From positions 168,155 through 232,154 of the forward strand of contig CALXRL010000044.1 in NCBI GenBank assembly GCA_944390735.1: a stretch of DNA of 64,000 nucleotides, written 5' to 3'. A model generated the notes under the pieces. It had not been told where the DNA came from. It ran no database searches and saw nothing but the letters and a program-made list of their open reading frames with translations. The position numbers were made by a program, and so were the translations under genes. This document shows positions 55,364-62,866 of the stretch, piece after piece. This DNA comes from an uncultured Victivallales bacterium (GTDB lineage: Bacteria; Verrucomicrobiota; Lentisphaeria; Victivallales; UBA1829). How positions within the stretch are numbered: position 1 is the stretch's first letter; each line of letters starts with the position of its first letter.

Positions 55364-56257
55364 TCAGATTCCGTTCTCCCGGAGAAACGCGCCGCCGCGC
55401 CACTTGTTCTCCTCGGTCGAGGCGAACTGACGGCAGCCCGATTGCTCAAACGCCTCCCGGACCAGCGGATATTCCCGGTCCAGAATCCCGGCCAGAATCA
55501 GGCAGCCGCCGGGTTTGAGCAGCGAAAGGAGCTTCTCCTTCCCCGCCAGCAGCGCCGAGGAGAGAATGTTTGCCGCAATGACATCAAACGTTTTCCCCTC
55601 CGCATTGTATTCAATCAGCGAAGCCGTGGCGAACCGGATGCGGGAGCAGCCGTTGATTCCGGCGTTCTCCGCGGCGATCCGCGTCGCATCCGGATCAATG
55701 TCGAATGCGCAGATCTCCCGGAATCCGAGTTTTTCCGCGGCAATCGCGAGGATTCCGGAACCGCATCCGGCGTCCAGCATGGAAAGTGCGGAAACATCCT
55801 GACGCGCCGCAAACAGATCCAGCTGCGTCAGACAGAATTTTGTGGTCGCATGCTGCCCCGTACCGAAACTCATGCCCGGATCCAGCGTTATCACATGACG
55901 CCCCGGAGCCGACGGATACTCGATCCAGGAGGGCGTGATCGCAAGACGCGGGGAGATCTCGATGGGCTTGAAATGAATTTTCCATGATTCCGCCCAGTCC
56001 TCCTTTTTCAGATCGGCAAGGACGGGATCTCCGATTTCCACCTCCATGCCGCGCCAGACATCGCGCAGGGACCGGATCCGGGCTCCGGCATCGGCGGCCT
56101 CCTCCGCGGTTTTGAAATAAAGGGTATGGGTTCGCTTCCCCGTTTCGGCATCCCGCCAGGAACTGAACTCGTAGTCCATCGCGGAAAGAAGCTCCGGAAC
56201 CGTCTCGGCGTTTTCGGAAAAATCGGGAAAACTGCAGCAGTAAAGAATCTCATCCAT
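55364..56257 (-). CDS. prmA: Ribosomal protein L11 methyltransferase
   Basis: A 297-residue PrmA protein, which methylates ribosomal protein L11 at several lysines and its N-terminus. The N-terminal substrate-binding part includes EDWAESWKIHFKPIEI, and the SAM-binding part has LDPGMSFGTGQHATT (PrmA hallmark), LDAGCGSGILAIAA and ANILSSALL, the NxxY/L-type motif of the family. The gene is convergent to queE and has its own consensus-like promoter. It is not part of any obvious operon. Confidence 0.93.
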   Translation of the reverse strand: MDEILYCCSFPDFSENAETVPELLSAMDYEFSSWRDAETGKRTHTLYFKTAEEAADAGARIRSLRDVWRGMEVEIGDPVLADLKKEDWAESWKIHFKPIEISPRLAITPSWIEYPSAPGRHVITLDPGMSFGTGQHATTKFCLTQLDLFAARQDVSALSMLDAGCGSGILAIAAEKLGFREICAFDIDPDATRIAAENAGINGCSRIRFATASLIEYNAEGKTFDVIAANILSSALLAGKEKLLSLLKPGGCLILAGILDREYPLVREAFEQSGCRQFASTEENKWRGGAFLRENGI

Positions 56258-56286
56258 CCTTGCACATCCTTATGTTGAGTTCCGTT

Positions 56287-56315
56287 ACAATATCCCGAAA
56301 GCGCCCGAATTGCAA
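56287..56315 (-). promoter_or_regulatory. Putative promoter of prmA
   Basis: On the minus strand TTGCAA (56315-56310) and TATTGT (56292-56287) are 17 bp apart, about 30 bp upstream of the prmA start codon. Confidence 0.6.
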
Positions 56316-56444
56316 ATCGACGGGAGGGCAAAGAATTGCGAAACAGGGGAAACAGGTCTTCGCGTTCTTCTCCGGAAACTCCGAACCGGGGAAACTCAGA
56401 AGAAAGCAGACGCGCCCGAGATTTCCACGATCCGAAAAGAGGAA

Positions 56445-56473
56445 TTGACATTTCCCGAAAGTGCATGTAAATT
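56445..56473 (+). promoter_or_regulatory. Promoter of the first STAS gene
   Basis: TTGACA (56445-56450) and TAAATT (56468-56473) are 17 bp apart, ending about 28 bp before the start codon at 56501. Confidence 0.7.
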
Positions 56474-56500
56474 ACGGCAGGGAGAGATGGGAGTTTCTGT

Positions 56501-56851
56501 ATGCAGCTGAAAATCATAAACAATAACGACGCCTACACTCATGTGGCGTTGTCCGGCAATTTCGATTGCGAGGGCGTTGCGGAGATTTTTGAAGAGTTCA
56601 AGCACAACGTGACGGAACGCAATCTGCCAGCGCTCATTGATATGACAGAGGTTGGTTTTATCTCTTCGCTCGGGCTGAGAACCTTTTTCGCCTGCGCCCG
56701 GGAACTGGGCGCGAAAGGACATGTCCTTGTGCTCTACAATCCGCAGCCCTTCGTGATCGACGAAATCAAGCTGGCGAAACTGGATCAGGAGTGTCCCGTC
56801 ACCCGCGATCTGGGCGAAGCTCTGCGCCTGGTGACGGAACGGAAAGCCTGA
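56501..56851 (+). CDS. STAS domain protein (anti-sigma factor antagonist-like)
   Basis: A 116-residue cytoplasmic protein that is almost only a STAS domain. The loop that carries the phosphorylatable serine in SpoIIAA-like proteins reads VGFISSLGLR; Ser56 is the likely site. STAS proteins of this kind bind and neutralise a serine kinase/anti-sigma factor, or act in chemosensory or transport control. No kinase, phosphatase or sigma factor gene is close by. A GGGAGAGATGGGAG stretch precedes the ATG. A second STAS gene follows 300 bp downstream. Confidence 0.85.
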   Translation: MQLKIINNNDAYTHVALSGNFDCEGVAEIFEEFKHNVTERNLPALIDMTEVGFISSLGLRTFFACARELGAKGHVLVLYNPQPFVIDEIKLAKLDQECPVTRDLGEALRLVTERKA

Positions 56852-57056
56852 AACGGAAGCTCTCCCGCTCCCGCCGGGAATGGTGTTTGCGGAAAACAGA
56901 CGCCGTTTTCCGAAAACACAAAACGGCAATGGACAGATCCTGCGCGAGACGGCCCCGGCCGCCGCTTCCCGCGGGAATCGACGGAAGAATCCGCGGAAAA
57001 CGGAACAAACGGATTCCGGCCGGAGGAACATTCCCCTTTTTTCCGGTGTCCAATGG

Positions 57057-57062
57057 TATAAG
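57057..57062 (+). promoter_or_regulatory. Possible extended -10 promoter of the second STAS gene
   Basis: TATAAG (57057-57062) is preceded by TGG (57054-57056), an extended -10 element. No -35 box is visible. A start near 57069 would leave the AGGAGG at 57061 outside the mRNA, which favours the start codon at 57150. Confidence 0.35.
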
Positions 57063-57149
57063 GAGGGGAAGTGAAACATGCGGGGAACAGGCCGGAACAC
57101 GGCGGAACACTCCGAAACGAAAAGTCAGAAACAGAAGAGGAACTTGGCA

Positions 57150-57485
57150 ATGCAGACCAATATCATCCCGGAAGACGGCTACTCCGTCATCCAGCTGTCC
57201 GGCAAACTGGACACGGACACCGCAGTGAAAGTGGACGCGGTCTTCGCTCAGACCGTGGAACTGCAGAATCATCTGCTGGTGGATCTTTCCGCCCTGCGCT
57301 ACATCAGCAGCGCGGGTCTGCGCATTCTTCTCCTTGCGGCCAAACGGGTGCAGCAGAAAGGCGGGAAAATCATTCTTTACGCCCTTCAGGAGAATGTGCG
57401 CGACATTTTCGACATCAGCGGGTTTTCCTCCGTCTTCAAAATCTGCAAGGACAAGGAATCCGCGATTGCGGCTCTGAAAGATTAA
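57150..57485 (+). CDS. STAS domain protein, second copy
   Basis: A 111-residue STAS domain protein with the more typical core VDLSALRYISSAGLRILLLAAK; Ser54 is the likely phosphorylation site. It is related to the gene at 56501 but only distantly similar. An AGAGGAA site precedes the ATG at 57150. An ATG at 57078 in the same frame, with its own AGGAGG site, would add 24 residues of low-complexity sequence and is considered less likely. The stop lies 15 bp before a tRNA gene. Confidence 0.88.
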   Translation: MQTNIIPEDGYSVIQLSGKLDTDTAVKVDAVFAQTVELQNHLLVDLSALRYISSAGLRILLLAAKRVQQKGGKIILYALQENVRDIFDISGFSSVFKICKDKESAIAALKD

Positions 57486-57500
57486 GTTCCTTTACGACAC

Positions 57501-57584
57501 GCGCGGGTGGCGAAATGGCAGACGCGCTGGATTTAGGTTCCAGTGGAGCAATCCGTAGGGGTTCAAGTCCCCTCCCGCGCACCA
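57501..57584 (+). tRNA. tRNA-Leu (anticodon UAG)
   Basis: An 84-nt tRNA with a 7-bp acceptor stem (GCGCGGG with CCCGCGC), a genomically encoded CCA, a D-arm with GGCGAAATGGCAGACGC, an anticodon stem CTGGA/TCCAG around TTTAGGT, a long variable arm and the T-loop GTTCAAGTCC. The anticodon is TAG in DNA, so it reads CUN leucine codons. The long variable arm and length fit tRNA-Leu. Confidence 0.96.
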
Positions 57585-57624
57585 GCACCGTTTCCGGATT
57601 TTCCAGGGAAATCCATCCCCGGGA

Positions 57625-57653
57625 TTGAAAAGACGGAAAAACGATGCTATTTT
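57625..57653 (+). promoter_or_regulatory. Putative promoter of the TM2 gene
   Basis: TTGAAA (57625-57630) and TATTTT (57648-57653) are 17 bp apart, downstream of the tRNA gene and about 130 bp before the ATG at 57782. Confidence 0.55.
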
Positions 57654-57781
57654 ACCGGATTCCCGGTCGGCACCGCGAAAAATCGGGCCGGGACGCCCAA
57701 AAACTTTTTTCAATGCGCGGCCCCGCCGCGGAAAAAGGCATGGACGGATCATCGAACGGTTTATCAACACAGGATGGAAAA

Positions 57782-58717
57782 ATGAAAGAGAAAAACAGAC
57801 TTGTATTTGTGGTTCTTGCGGCTTTTCTGGGTTTCCTCGGAGTCCACAGCTATTATACGGGAAATAAAATCAAGGCTCTGTTCCAGTTTCTTCCGGGGAT
57901 CTGCGGTCTGCTGATTCTGCTTCTCTCCTGGGTCCTTTCCATCACGTTTCTGCTGGTTCCGGCGCTGGTCCTGCTGCTGATTCCGTTCGTCTGGGCGATG
58001 TTCGATGTCTTCACGGTCGAATCGGATGCGTTGGATGTGCAGATGAAGGACGATCACCCGGGACTCGGATTCTGGCTCCCGGTCATCGTCGACTTTGTCA
58101 TTCCCGGCGTGATTCTGCTGACGCTGATCTGCGTGAAACTGATTCCCGCCATCTGGCTCTCCCATGAGAACACCGAACGGCTCAACTGCGCGGGCAATCT
58201 GAACACGCTGGGAATGGCCATGCAGATGTACGCGCTGGATCACTCCGGGCGCTATCCGAATCTGGAAGCGGCCAAAGACTTTGAAAAACTCGCCTCCTAT
58301 GACAAGCGCATCAACTATTTCATCTGCCAGTCCAACCAGAAACAGCGCTATCCGTTTCTCTGGATCGGCGGATACCGCGAACCGGTCAGTCCCAAGGTGC
58401 CCGTGGCAATTGAGCGGATCGGCAATCACAGGGGATTTGTCAACATTCTTTTTGCCGACGGCTCCGTGAAATCCCTGGAGTATTCGCATCCGACCTATCT
58501 TCAACTCGCCGGCGCCCTCCGCGAGGGCATCTCCAAAGACGAATTCGAACTGCTCAAACGAAAACTCCGTCTCCTCGACAATCCGAACAGCGCAAAGCCG
58601 GCGGCAAACAAAAAGCCGGCGGCAAACAAAAAAACAACGGCAAACAAAAAACCGGCGACAAAACAGAATGTTTCCGGCGGAAAAACCGGTTCCGCCCCTG
58701 CGAAATCCGTCAAATAA
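57782..58717 (+). CDS. TM2-domain protein fused to an internal pseudopilin-like H-X9-DG domain
   Basis: A 311-residue membrane protein. Residues about 5-75 look like a TM2 domain (LGFLGVHSYYTGNKIKALFQF, then two hydrophobic segments). Another membrane segment spans about 98-122. Directly after it, residues 120-153 match the helix end of pseudopilins: LIPAIWLSHENTERLNCAGNLNTLGMAMQMYALD, with the same PA, ENTE and CxxNLxxLG pattern as the cassette proteins. The signature H-X9-DG is intact (His216, Asp226-Gly227). The tail has repeats of KPAANK. There is no prepilin leader. An AGGATGG site precedes the ATG. The function is unknown. Confidence 0.8.
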   Translation: MKEKNRLVFVVLAAFLGFLGVHSYYTGNKIKALFQFLPGICGLLILLLSWVLSITFLLVPALVLLLIPFVWAMFDVFTVESDALDVQMKDDHPGLGFWLPVIVDFVIPGVILLTLICVKLIPAIWLSHENTERLNCAGNLNTLGMAMQMYALDHSGRYPNLEAAKDFEKLASYDKRINYFICQSNQKQRYPFLWIGGYREPVSPKVPVAIERIGNHRGFVNILFADGSVKSLEYSHPTYLQLAGALREGISKDEFELLKRKLRLLDNPNSAKPAANKKPAANKKTTANKKPATKQNVSGGKTGSAPAKSVK

Positions 58718-58729
58718 AGGAAGGTCCCG

Positions 58730-59581
58730 ATGCCGGAACTTGACTTTTCACAGCTTCCGGAAGTCTTTGCTCTTACGCTGTTTGCAGGGCTTGCCACCGC
58801 AATCGGCGGAGCGGTGGCGTTTTTTCATCGGAAGGAGGGACGGGATTCCGGCCGCTTCCTTTCCGCGTCGCTGGGGTTCTCCGCAGGCGTGATGATCTAT
58901 ATTTCGCTGGTGGAGCTGATGGCGGAGGCGTCCGGAGGACTTCGCAAGGCGTGCGGAGATTTCCAGGGCGGACTCTTTGCCATGCTTGCGTTTCTCGCCG
59001 GACTGCTGATTACTCTGCTGATCGACAAACTGGTTCCGGAGATCGAAAATCCGCACCACGTCCGGAAACAGGCGGAGGTCGAAGAGGCGGTACATGCAAC
59101 CGCGGAGGATCGGGCGAAACTCGGCCGGGCCGGCATTCTCTTTGCCGTGCTCATCGGCATTCACAATTTTCCGGAGGGAATCGCCACCTTTGCCGGCGGA
59201 CTTTCCGGCATGCGGATCGGAATCCCGATCGCCATTGCCATTGCGCTGCACAACATTCCCGAAGGAGTCGCCATCGGCGTTCCGATTCTCTATGCGACCG
59301 GCAGCCGGAAAAAAGCCTTCCTGTACGCCCTGCTTTCCGGACTGGCGGAACCGGCGGGCGCCCTGATCGGATTCCTGATTCTGGCGCCGTTTCTGACGCC
59401 GGCGGTGCTTGCCGTGGTCTTTGCGCTGATCTCCGGAATCATGGTCTACATCTCCTTTGACGAACTGCTGCCGATGGCGGAAACGTACGGGGAACATCAC
59501 ATCGCCCTTGCGGGAGTGCTCTCCGGAATGGTTTTCATGGGGATCGGACTGGAGATCACCGCGCGTCTGACCGCCGCCTGA
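58730..59581 (+). CDS. zupT: ZIP family zinc/divalent metal transporter, ZupT-like
   Basis: A 283-residue inner-membrane protein with eight predicted membrane segments. The metal-binding motifs of the ZupT branch are present: HNFPEG near 144-149 and HNIPEG near 175-180. ZupT imports zinc and other divalent cations into the cytoplasm. An AAAGGAAGG site precedes the ATG, 12 bp after the stop of the TM2 gene, so the two are probably co-transcribed. Confidence 0.93.
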   Translation: MPELDFSQLPEVFALTLFAGLATAIGGAVAFFHRKEGRDSGRFLSASLGFSAGVMIYISLVELMAEASGGLRKACGDFQGGLFAMLAFLAGLLITLLIDKLVPEIENPHHVRKQAEVEEAVHATAEDRAKLGRAGILFAVLIGIHNFPEGIATFAGGLSGMRIGIPIAIAIALHNIPEGVAIGVPILYATGSRKKAFLYALLSGLAEPAGALIGFLILAPFLTPAVLAVVFALISGIMVYISFDELLPMAETYGEHHIALAGVLSGMVFMGIGLEITARLTAA

Positions 59582-59616
59582 TTTTCTTTTCTCTGTTTTC
59601 CCCCTCCGGCTCTGCG

Positions 59617-59732
59617 GCGGAAGAGGGTTCATCTCCCGGCAGACCATGGAGAAATACCGGAAACAGCACAGTCTCCCGGCGGACATGGATGCTCCGCGCC
59701 GGAAGAAGGTTCATCCCCCGGCGGACCATGGA
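59617..59732. repeat. Three imperfect copies of a short repeat
   Basis: Copies of a TCNCCCGGCGGACCATGGA-like unit lie at about 59632-59650, 59671-59689 and 59714-59732. The outer two also share an upstream CGGAAGAGGGTTCA-like part, so the longer unit is about 34 bp. They occupy the gap between the convergent zupT and gltS genes. Confidence 0.6.
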
Positions 59733-59788
59733 AGAGAGTGGTTCTGCAAGGCATTCGCCGAAATCCGCATGACAGGGAAGCCCGACCG

Positions 59789-61150
59789 TCAGATGTAATT
59801 GCCGCGCCGCAGCACGAACCACCAGAAAAGCAGCCAGAAAAGAATCATCACAGAACTGGTCAGAAAGACCACCGAATATCCCTGTGTCAGCAGCAGGGGC
59901 ACCGCCAGCGAGGTCCAGATGCCCCCGCCCATGACAGGCTCATGCAGGAGCTGTTTGTATCCGAACGCCTCGGCGGCAACCGTTTTGTTTTCCGGATCGA
60001 CGGTCCGGAGAAGAAGCAGTCCGGTCGCCGTCACGCCGGTGGACTGCCCGAATTCGGCGATGGCGCGTTCAAACCAGGCGTGTTTCAAAATCCGCGGAGC
60101 CAGGAAGAGCACGCCCCCCACGTTCCAGAGAATTCCCGCCAGACAGAGCAGAGCCAGCGGCATCCAGTGCGCCGCCACAAAATCCAGACGGATCGACGCC
60201 ACCGCCGCCACCACCAGAAAATCCAGCGAGGTCCCCGCAAGACGCTGCATCAGCCCGTGGTCGATCAGATATTCCAGACGGAAAAGACGAAACAGATTCT
60301 GCACCAGCAGTCCGCCGATCATGCAGAGAGGAAACAGCGGAAAACTCTCCAGAAACTTCAGATTCTGAATGCACTCGGGCGAGATCATGTTCACCAGCCG
60401 GAACCCCTCTTTGATCGCATAACCGACCGTGACGGCCAGTCCGATGATCGCCACATGCAGAGCCAGCGAATCAATGGAATCGGAAGAGACCGTCAGTCTT
60501 CCCGCCGGCGGCTGAGCGTCGCCGGGGTAAATTCCCATCCGCTCCTGCACCGACTGATCCGCAAAGGAACGGATATTCTTCACCCATCCGAGTTTGACCG
60601 CAAGATTAATCAGCCACATGCCCAGCACGACTCCGCTGATCATCCCGACCGTCGCGACCGTGAACCCCAGATCCTTCCCCTGAGCCCAGCCGAGCTCCCG
60701 GAAGGTGTCGGCCAGTCCCGCGACGGTTCCGTGTCCGCCTTCGAATCCGACCTCGATCAGCGCCGCAAACGCGGGTCCCACCCCGAACAGCGGATGCAGC
60801 ACCAGAAGCACCAGAAGAATCCCCACCACATACTGGCCCCAGGCGATGATCTGACCGTAGCAGAGCTGCGGCGCGCAGACTCGCCAGATCTTCCGGAACC
60901 CCGGCGTCGTAACCCCGAGAAACAGCGCCGCAAACACAATGTTGATCAGAAACGACGGAATCCCGCCCCAGCCGGCATACCAGTTCGAGGGAATCTGCTT
61001 CCCGAAACAGGAAACCAGAATCAGTCCGGCGATCCCCCCGATCACCGATGACGGCAGATAGAGCCGCTGAAACATGGAAAATCGCATCCTCAGAATTTTT
61101 CCGAGAATCAGAAGCAGACACAATCCGCAAAAAGAAGTCACCGCCGTCAT
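59789..61150 (-). CDS. gltS: Sodium/glutamate symporter, GltS family
   Basis: A 453-residue inner-membrane protein with about ten to eleven hydrophobic segments. It matches GltS in the FGGHGTVAGL-like motif (FEGGHGTVAGLADTF) and in the second half with GQSTGVTATGLLLLR. GltS imports glutamate together with sodium. The ATG at 61150 is preceded by GGAAGGAG; an earlier in-frame ATG lies in the promoter region. The gene is a single unit with its own promoter and is divergent from the SGNH gene. Confidence 0.88.
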   Translation of the reverse strand: MTAVTSFCGLCLLLILGKILRMRFSMFQRLYLPSSVIGGIAGLILVSCFGKQIPSNWYAGWGGIPSFLINIVFAALFLGVTTPGFRKIWRVCAPQLCYGQIIAWGQYVVGILLVLLVLHPLFGVGPAFAALIEVGFEGGHGTVAGLADTFRELGWAQGKDLGFTVATVGMISGVVLGMWLINLAVKLGWVKNIRSFADQSVQERMGIYPGDAQPPAGRLTVSSDSIDSLALHVAIIGLAVTVGYAIKEGFRLVNMISPECIQNLKFLESFPLFPLCMIGGLLVQNLFRLFRLEYLIDHGLMQRLAGTSLDFLVVAAVASIRLDFVAAHWMPLALLCLAGILWNVGGVLFLAPRILKHAWFERAIAEFGQSTGVTATGLLLLRTVDPENKTVAAEAFGYKQLLHEPVMGGGIWTSLAVPLLLTQGYSVVFLTSSVMILFWLLFWWFVLRRGNYI

Positions 61151-61181
61151 ACCAACACTCTCCTTCCCTGTGAAAAACAGT

Positions 61182-61210
61182 AATATAATTTCGTCCGATG
61201 AGAAAATCAA
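61182..61210 (-). promoter_or_regulatory. Putative promoter of gltS
   Basis: On the minus strand TTGATT (61210-61205) and TATATT (61187-61182) are 17 bp apart, about 31 bp before the gltS start codon. Confidence 0.6.
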
Positions 61211-61229
61211 TTTATTTCCCGGGAAATGC

Positions 61230-61258
61230 TTGAATCCGCTCTTTTTTCATGGTAGATT
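61230..61258 (+). promoter_or_regulatory. Putative promoter of the DUF4886 gene
   Basis: TTGAAT (61230-61235) and TAGATT (61253-61258) are 17 bp apart. The -10 box is the same TAGATT as for acpP and the corC-like operon. Confidence 0.6.
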
Positions 61259-61396
61259 TACGGAGTCTCCCGCGGGGAGCGGGGGGCAGCAGGTGAAAAC
61301 CGGAAATGACGGAAAACGGCACAGCCGGAACAGGGAAATTCCCGGACCGCCTGCAATCGACTTTCAGCATAATTCGGAAAGGAGCTCGCCAACCAA

Positions 61397-62326
61397 ATGA
61401 GCAGAGAAAATCTGAAGATTCTGACGATCGGAAACAGCTTTACGGACAGTCTCACCCTTTACTTCAAGGATGTTGTGGAATCCGTTCCCGGATGCACCCT
61501 TCATTTTGAACGGGCCAATCACGGGGGCTGCGAACTGCACCGCCACTGGAGCTATATCGAAAACGAGGAAAAGGACGGAGTCTACAAGATGTATCAGGAC
61601 CGCCGTCTTTCCATGCGGGAGGTGCTCGCAAAGGAACCGTGGGATGTTGTGACCATTCAGCAGGGGAGTCACCTGAGCTGGCGGGCGGAATCCTATCAGC
61701 CGTTTGCCACAAATCTTTACAACTATGTGAAACAGCACGCGCCGCAGGCGGAGGTCGTGATCCAGCAGACCTGGGCGTACCGGGAAGACGATCCGCGCAT
61801 CCGTCCCGGCGGCGAATGGAAGTTCGATGACGCCGCAATCGCCAGATGGAAGGAGCTCGGCGCCACCGTGGAGCCCGGTCCATGGCACATCAGCCAGACC
61901 GATATGTACAATGCGCTGACCGAAGCCTATACAAAAGTCGCCCGGGAACTGAATCTCCGCATCATTCCGACCGGATTCGCCGTTCAGCTTGCCCGCAGAA
62001 AACAGCCGTATCATTTTCAGAACTATGATCCGGAACTGATGAACACCCTGCACTGGCCGGATCTGCCGCCGCAGGCCGGGGATCTTGTCGGAAACATCTG
62101 GTGGACTAAGGACAAAACCACCGGGGAACTGAAACTCGGACGGGACACCATTCACCTGAATCTCCGCGGACAATATCTGCAGGCATGCGTCTGGTTCACT
62201 TTCCTCTACGGACACAGAACCGATGAAATCACCTTTGTTCCGGACACCATCGGCAACTCCGACGCGGCATTCCTCCGGAAGATCGCTCAGGAGGCGGTGG
62301 ACACCTTCCCTCAGGTAAAAAAATAA
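61397..62326 (+). CDS. DUF4886 family SGNH-hydrolase-like protein
   Basis: A 309-residue protein without a signal peptide. The first block, ILTIGNSFTDSL (8-19), holds the nucleophile Ser of the SGNH/GDSL fold. The last block, DTIHLNLRGQYL (about 251-262), holds the Asp and His of the catalytic pair. The block between, DVVTIQQGSH near 82-91, is also typical of DUF4886. These enzymes may act as esterases on carbohydrate or acyl substrates. A GGAAAGGAG site precedes the ATG. It stands alone, between gltS and the small secreted protein gene. Confidence 0.82.
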   Translation: MSRENLKILTIGNSFTDSLTLYFKDVVESVPGCTLHFERANHGGCELHRHWSYIENEEKDGVYKMYQDRRLSMREVLAKEPWDVVTIQQGSHLSWRAESYQPFATNLYNYVKQHAPQAEVVIQQTWAYREDDPRIRPGGEWKFDDAAIARWKELGATVEPGPWHISQTDMYNALTEAYTKVARELNLRIIPTGFAVQLARRKQPYHFQNYDPELMNTLHWPDLPPQAGDLVGNIWWTKDKTTGELKLGRDTIHLNLRGQYLQACVWFTFLYGHRTDEITFVPDTIGNSDAAFLRKIAQEAVDTFPQVKK

Positions 62327-62376
62327 ACGGTCCGCTGTTTTTTTCAAAAAAAAGGATGGTCCGGAAGAAAAGGGCG

Positions 62377-62405
62377 TTGACTTTTCCGGGTATCCCGCCT
62401 ATAAT
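62377..62405 (+). promoter_or_regulatory. Consensus promoter of the small secreted protein gene
   Basis: TTGACT (62377-62382) and TATAAT (62400-62405) are 17 bp apart, about 50 bp before the ATG at 62456. Confidence 0.8.
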
Positions 62406-62455
62406 AAAAAACAGTTTTTCCTCAGGGAAAACAAAATAGAAAGGAGAAAGAAAAC

Positions 62456-62800
62456 ATGAAATTCGCACTGATGATCGCTCTCGCGGCATTCTGCGCGACG
62501 GCCGTCGTGAACGCGGCTGATCCCGTCAAAACGCAACTTGTCGACACCAAGGGAATGAAGGCCACCAAGGAATTCAAGATCCTGAAGGTCGCCTACGGAA
62601 CAAAAGCCAAGCAGAAAGACCTGACCAAGCAGTTTGTGGAAGCCATGAAAAAGGGTCAGACCTTCGCGGCGAACAACCGCTTCGGCGATCCCGCGCGCGG
62701 CGAAGGCAAGACGCTGGAAGTCGTCTACTCGGTGAACGGCCAGATCAAAGTTGCGTCCGTCAAGGAGCGCCAGACGCTTGATCCGAAGACCCTGAAGTAA
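62456..62800 (+). CDS. Small secreted DUF3395-like protein
   Basis: A 114-residue protein with a signal peptide ending in VNAA near 20-21. The mature part resembles the DUF3395 domain found at the C-terminus of eukaryotic DNAJC11-type proteins: ILKVAYG near 42-48, KDLTKQF near 54-60, NRFGDPARGEGKTLEVVYSVNG near 74-95. This family is of unknown function. It has an optimal ribosome binding site (AGAAAGGAG) and a near-consensus promoter, which point to high expression. The next gene encodes a J-domain protein, which supports the link. Confidence 0.72.
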   Translation: MKFALMIALAAFCATAVVNAADPVKTQLVDTKGMKATKEFKILKVAYGTKAKQKDLTKQFVEAMKKGQTFAANNRFGDPARGEGKTLEVVYSVNGQIKVASVKERQTLDPKTLK

Positions 62801-62828
62801 TTTCCGATCCGGAAATTCTCAGCATACT

Positions 62829-62861
62829 GCGGCTTCCCGCACAGGGAGGCCGCTTTTTTTT
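62829..62861 (+). terminator. Rho-independent terminator
   Basis: GCGGCTTCCC (62829-62838) pairs with GGGAGGCCGC (62844-62853), with one G-T pair, and is followed by eight Ts. It ends the DUF3395-like gene, just before the J-domain gene. Confidence 0.85.
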
Positions 62862-62866
62862 CTGTC

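Noticed and set aside
59617..59732. Possible CRISPR-like array
   Set aside because: Only three imperfect copies with uneven spacing exist, and there are no cas genes.
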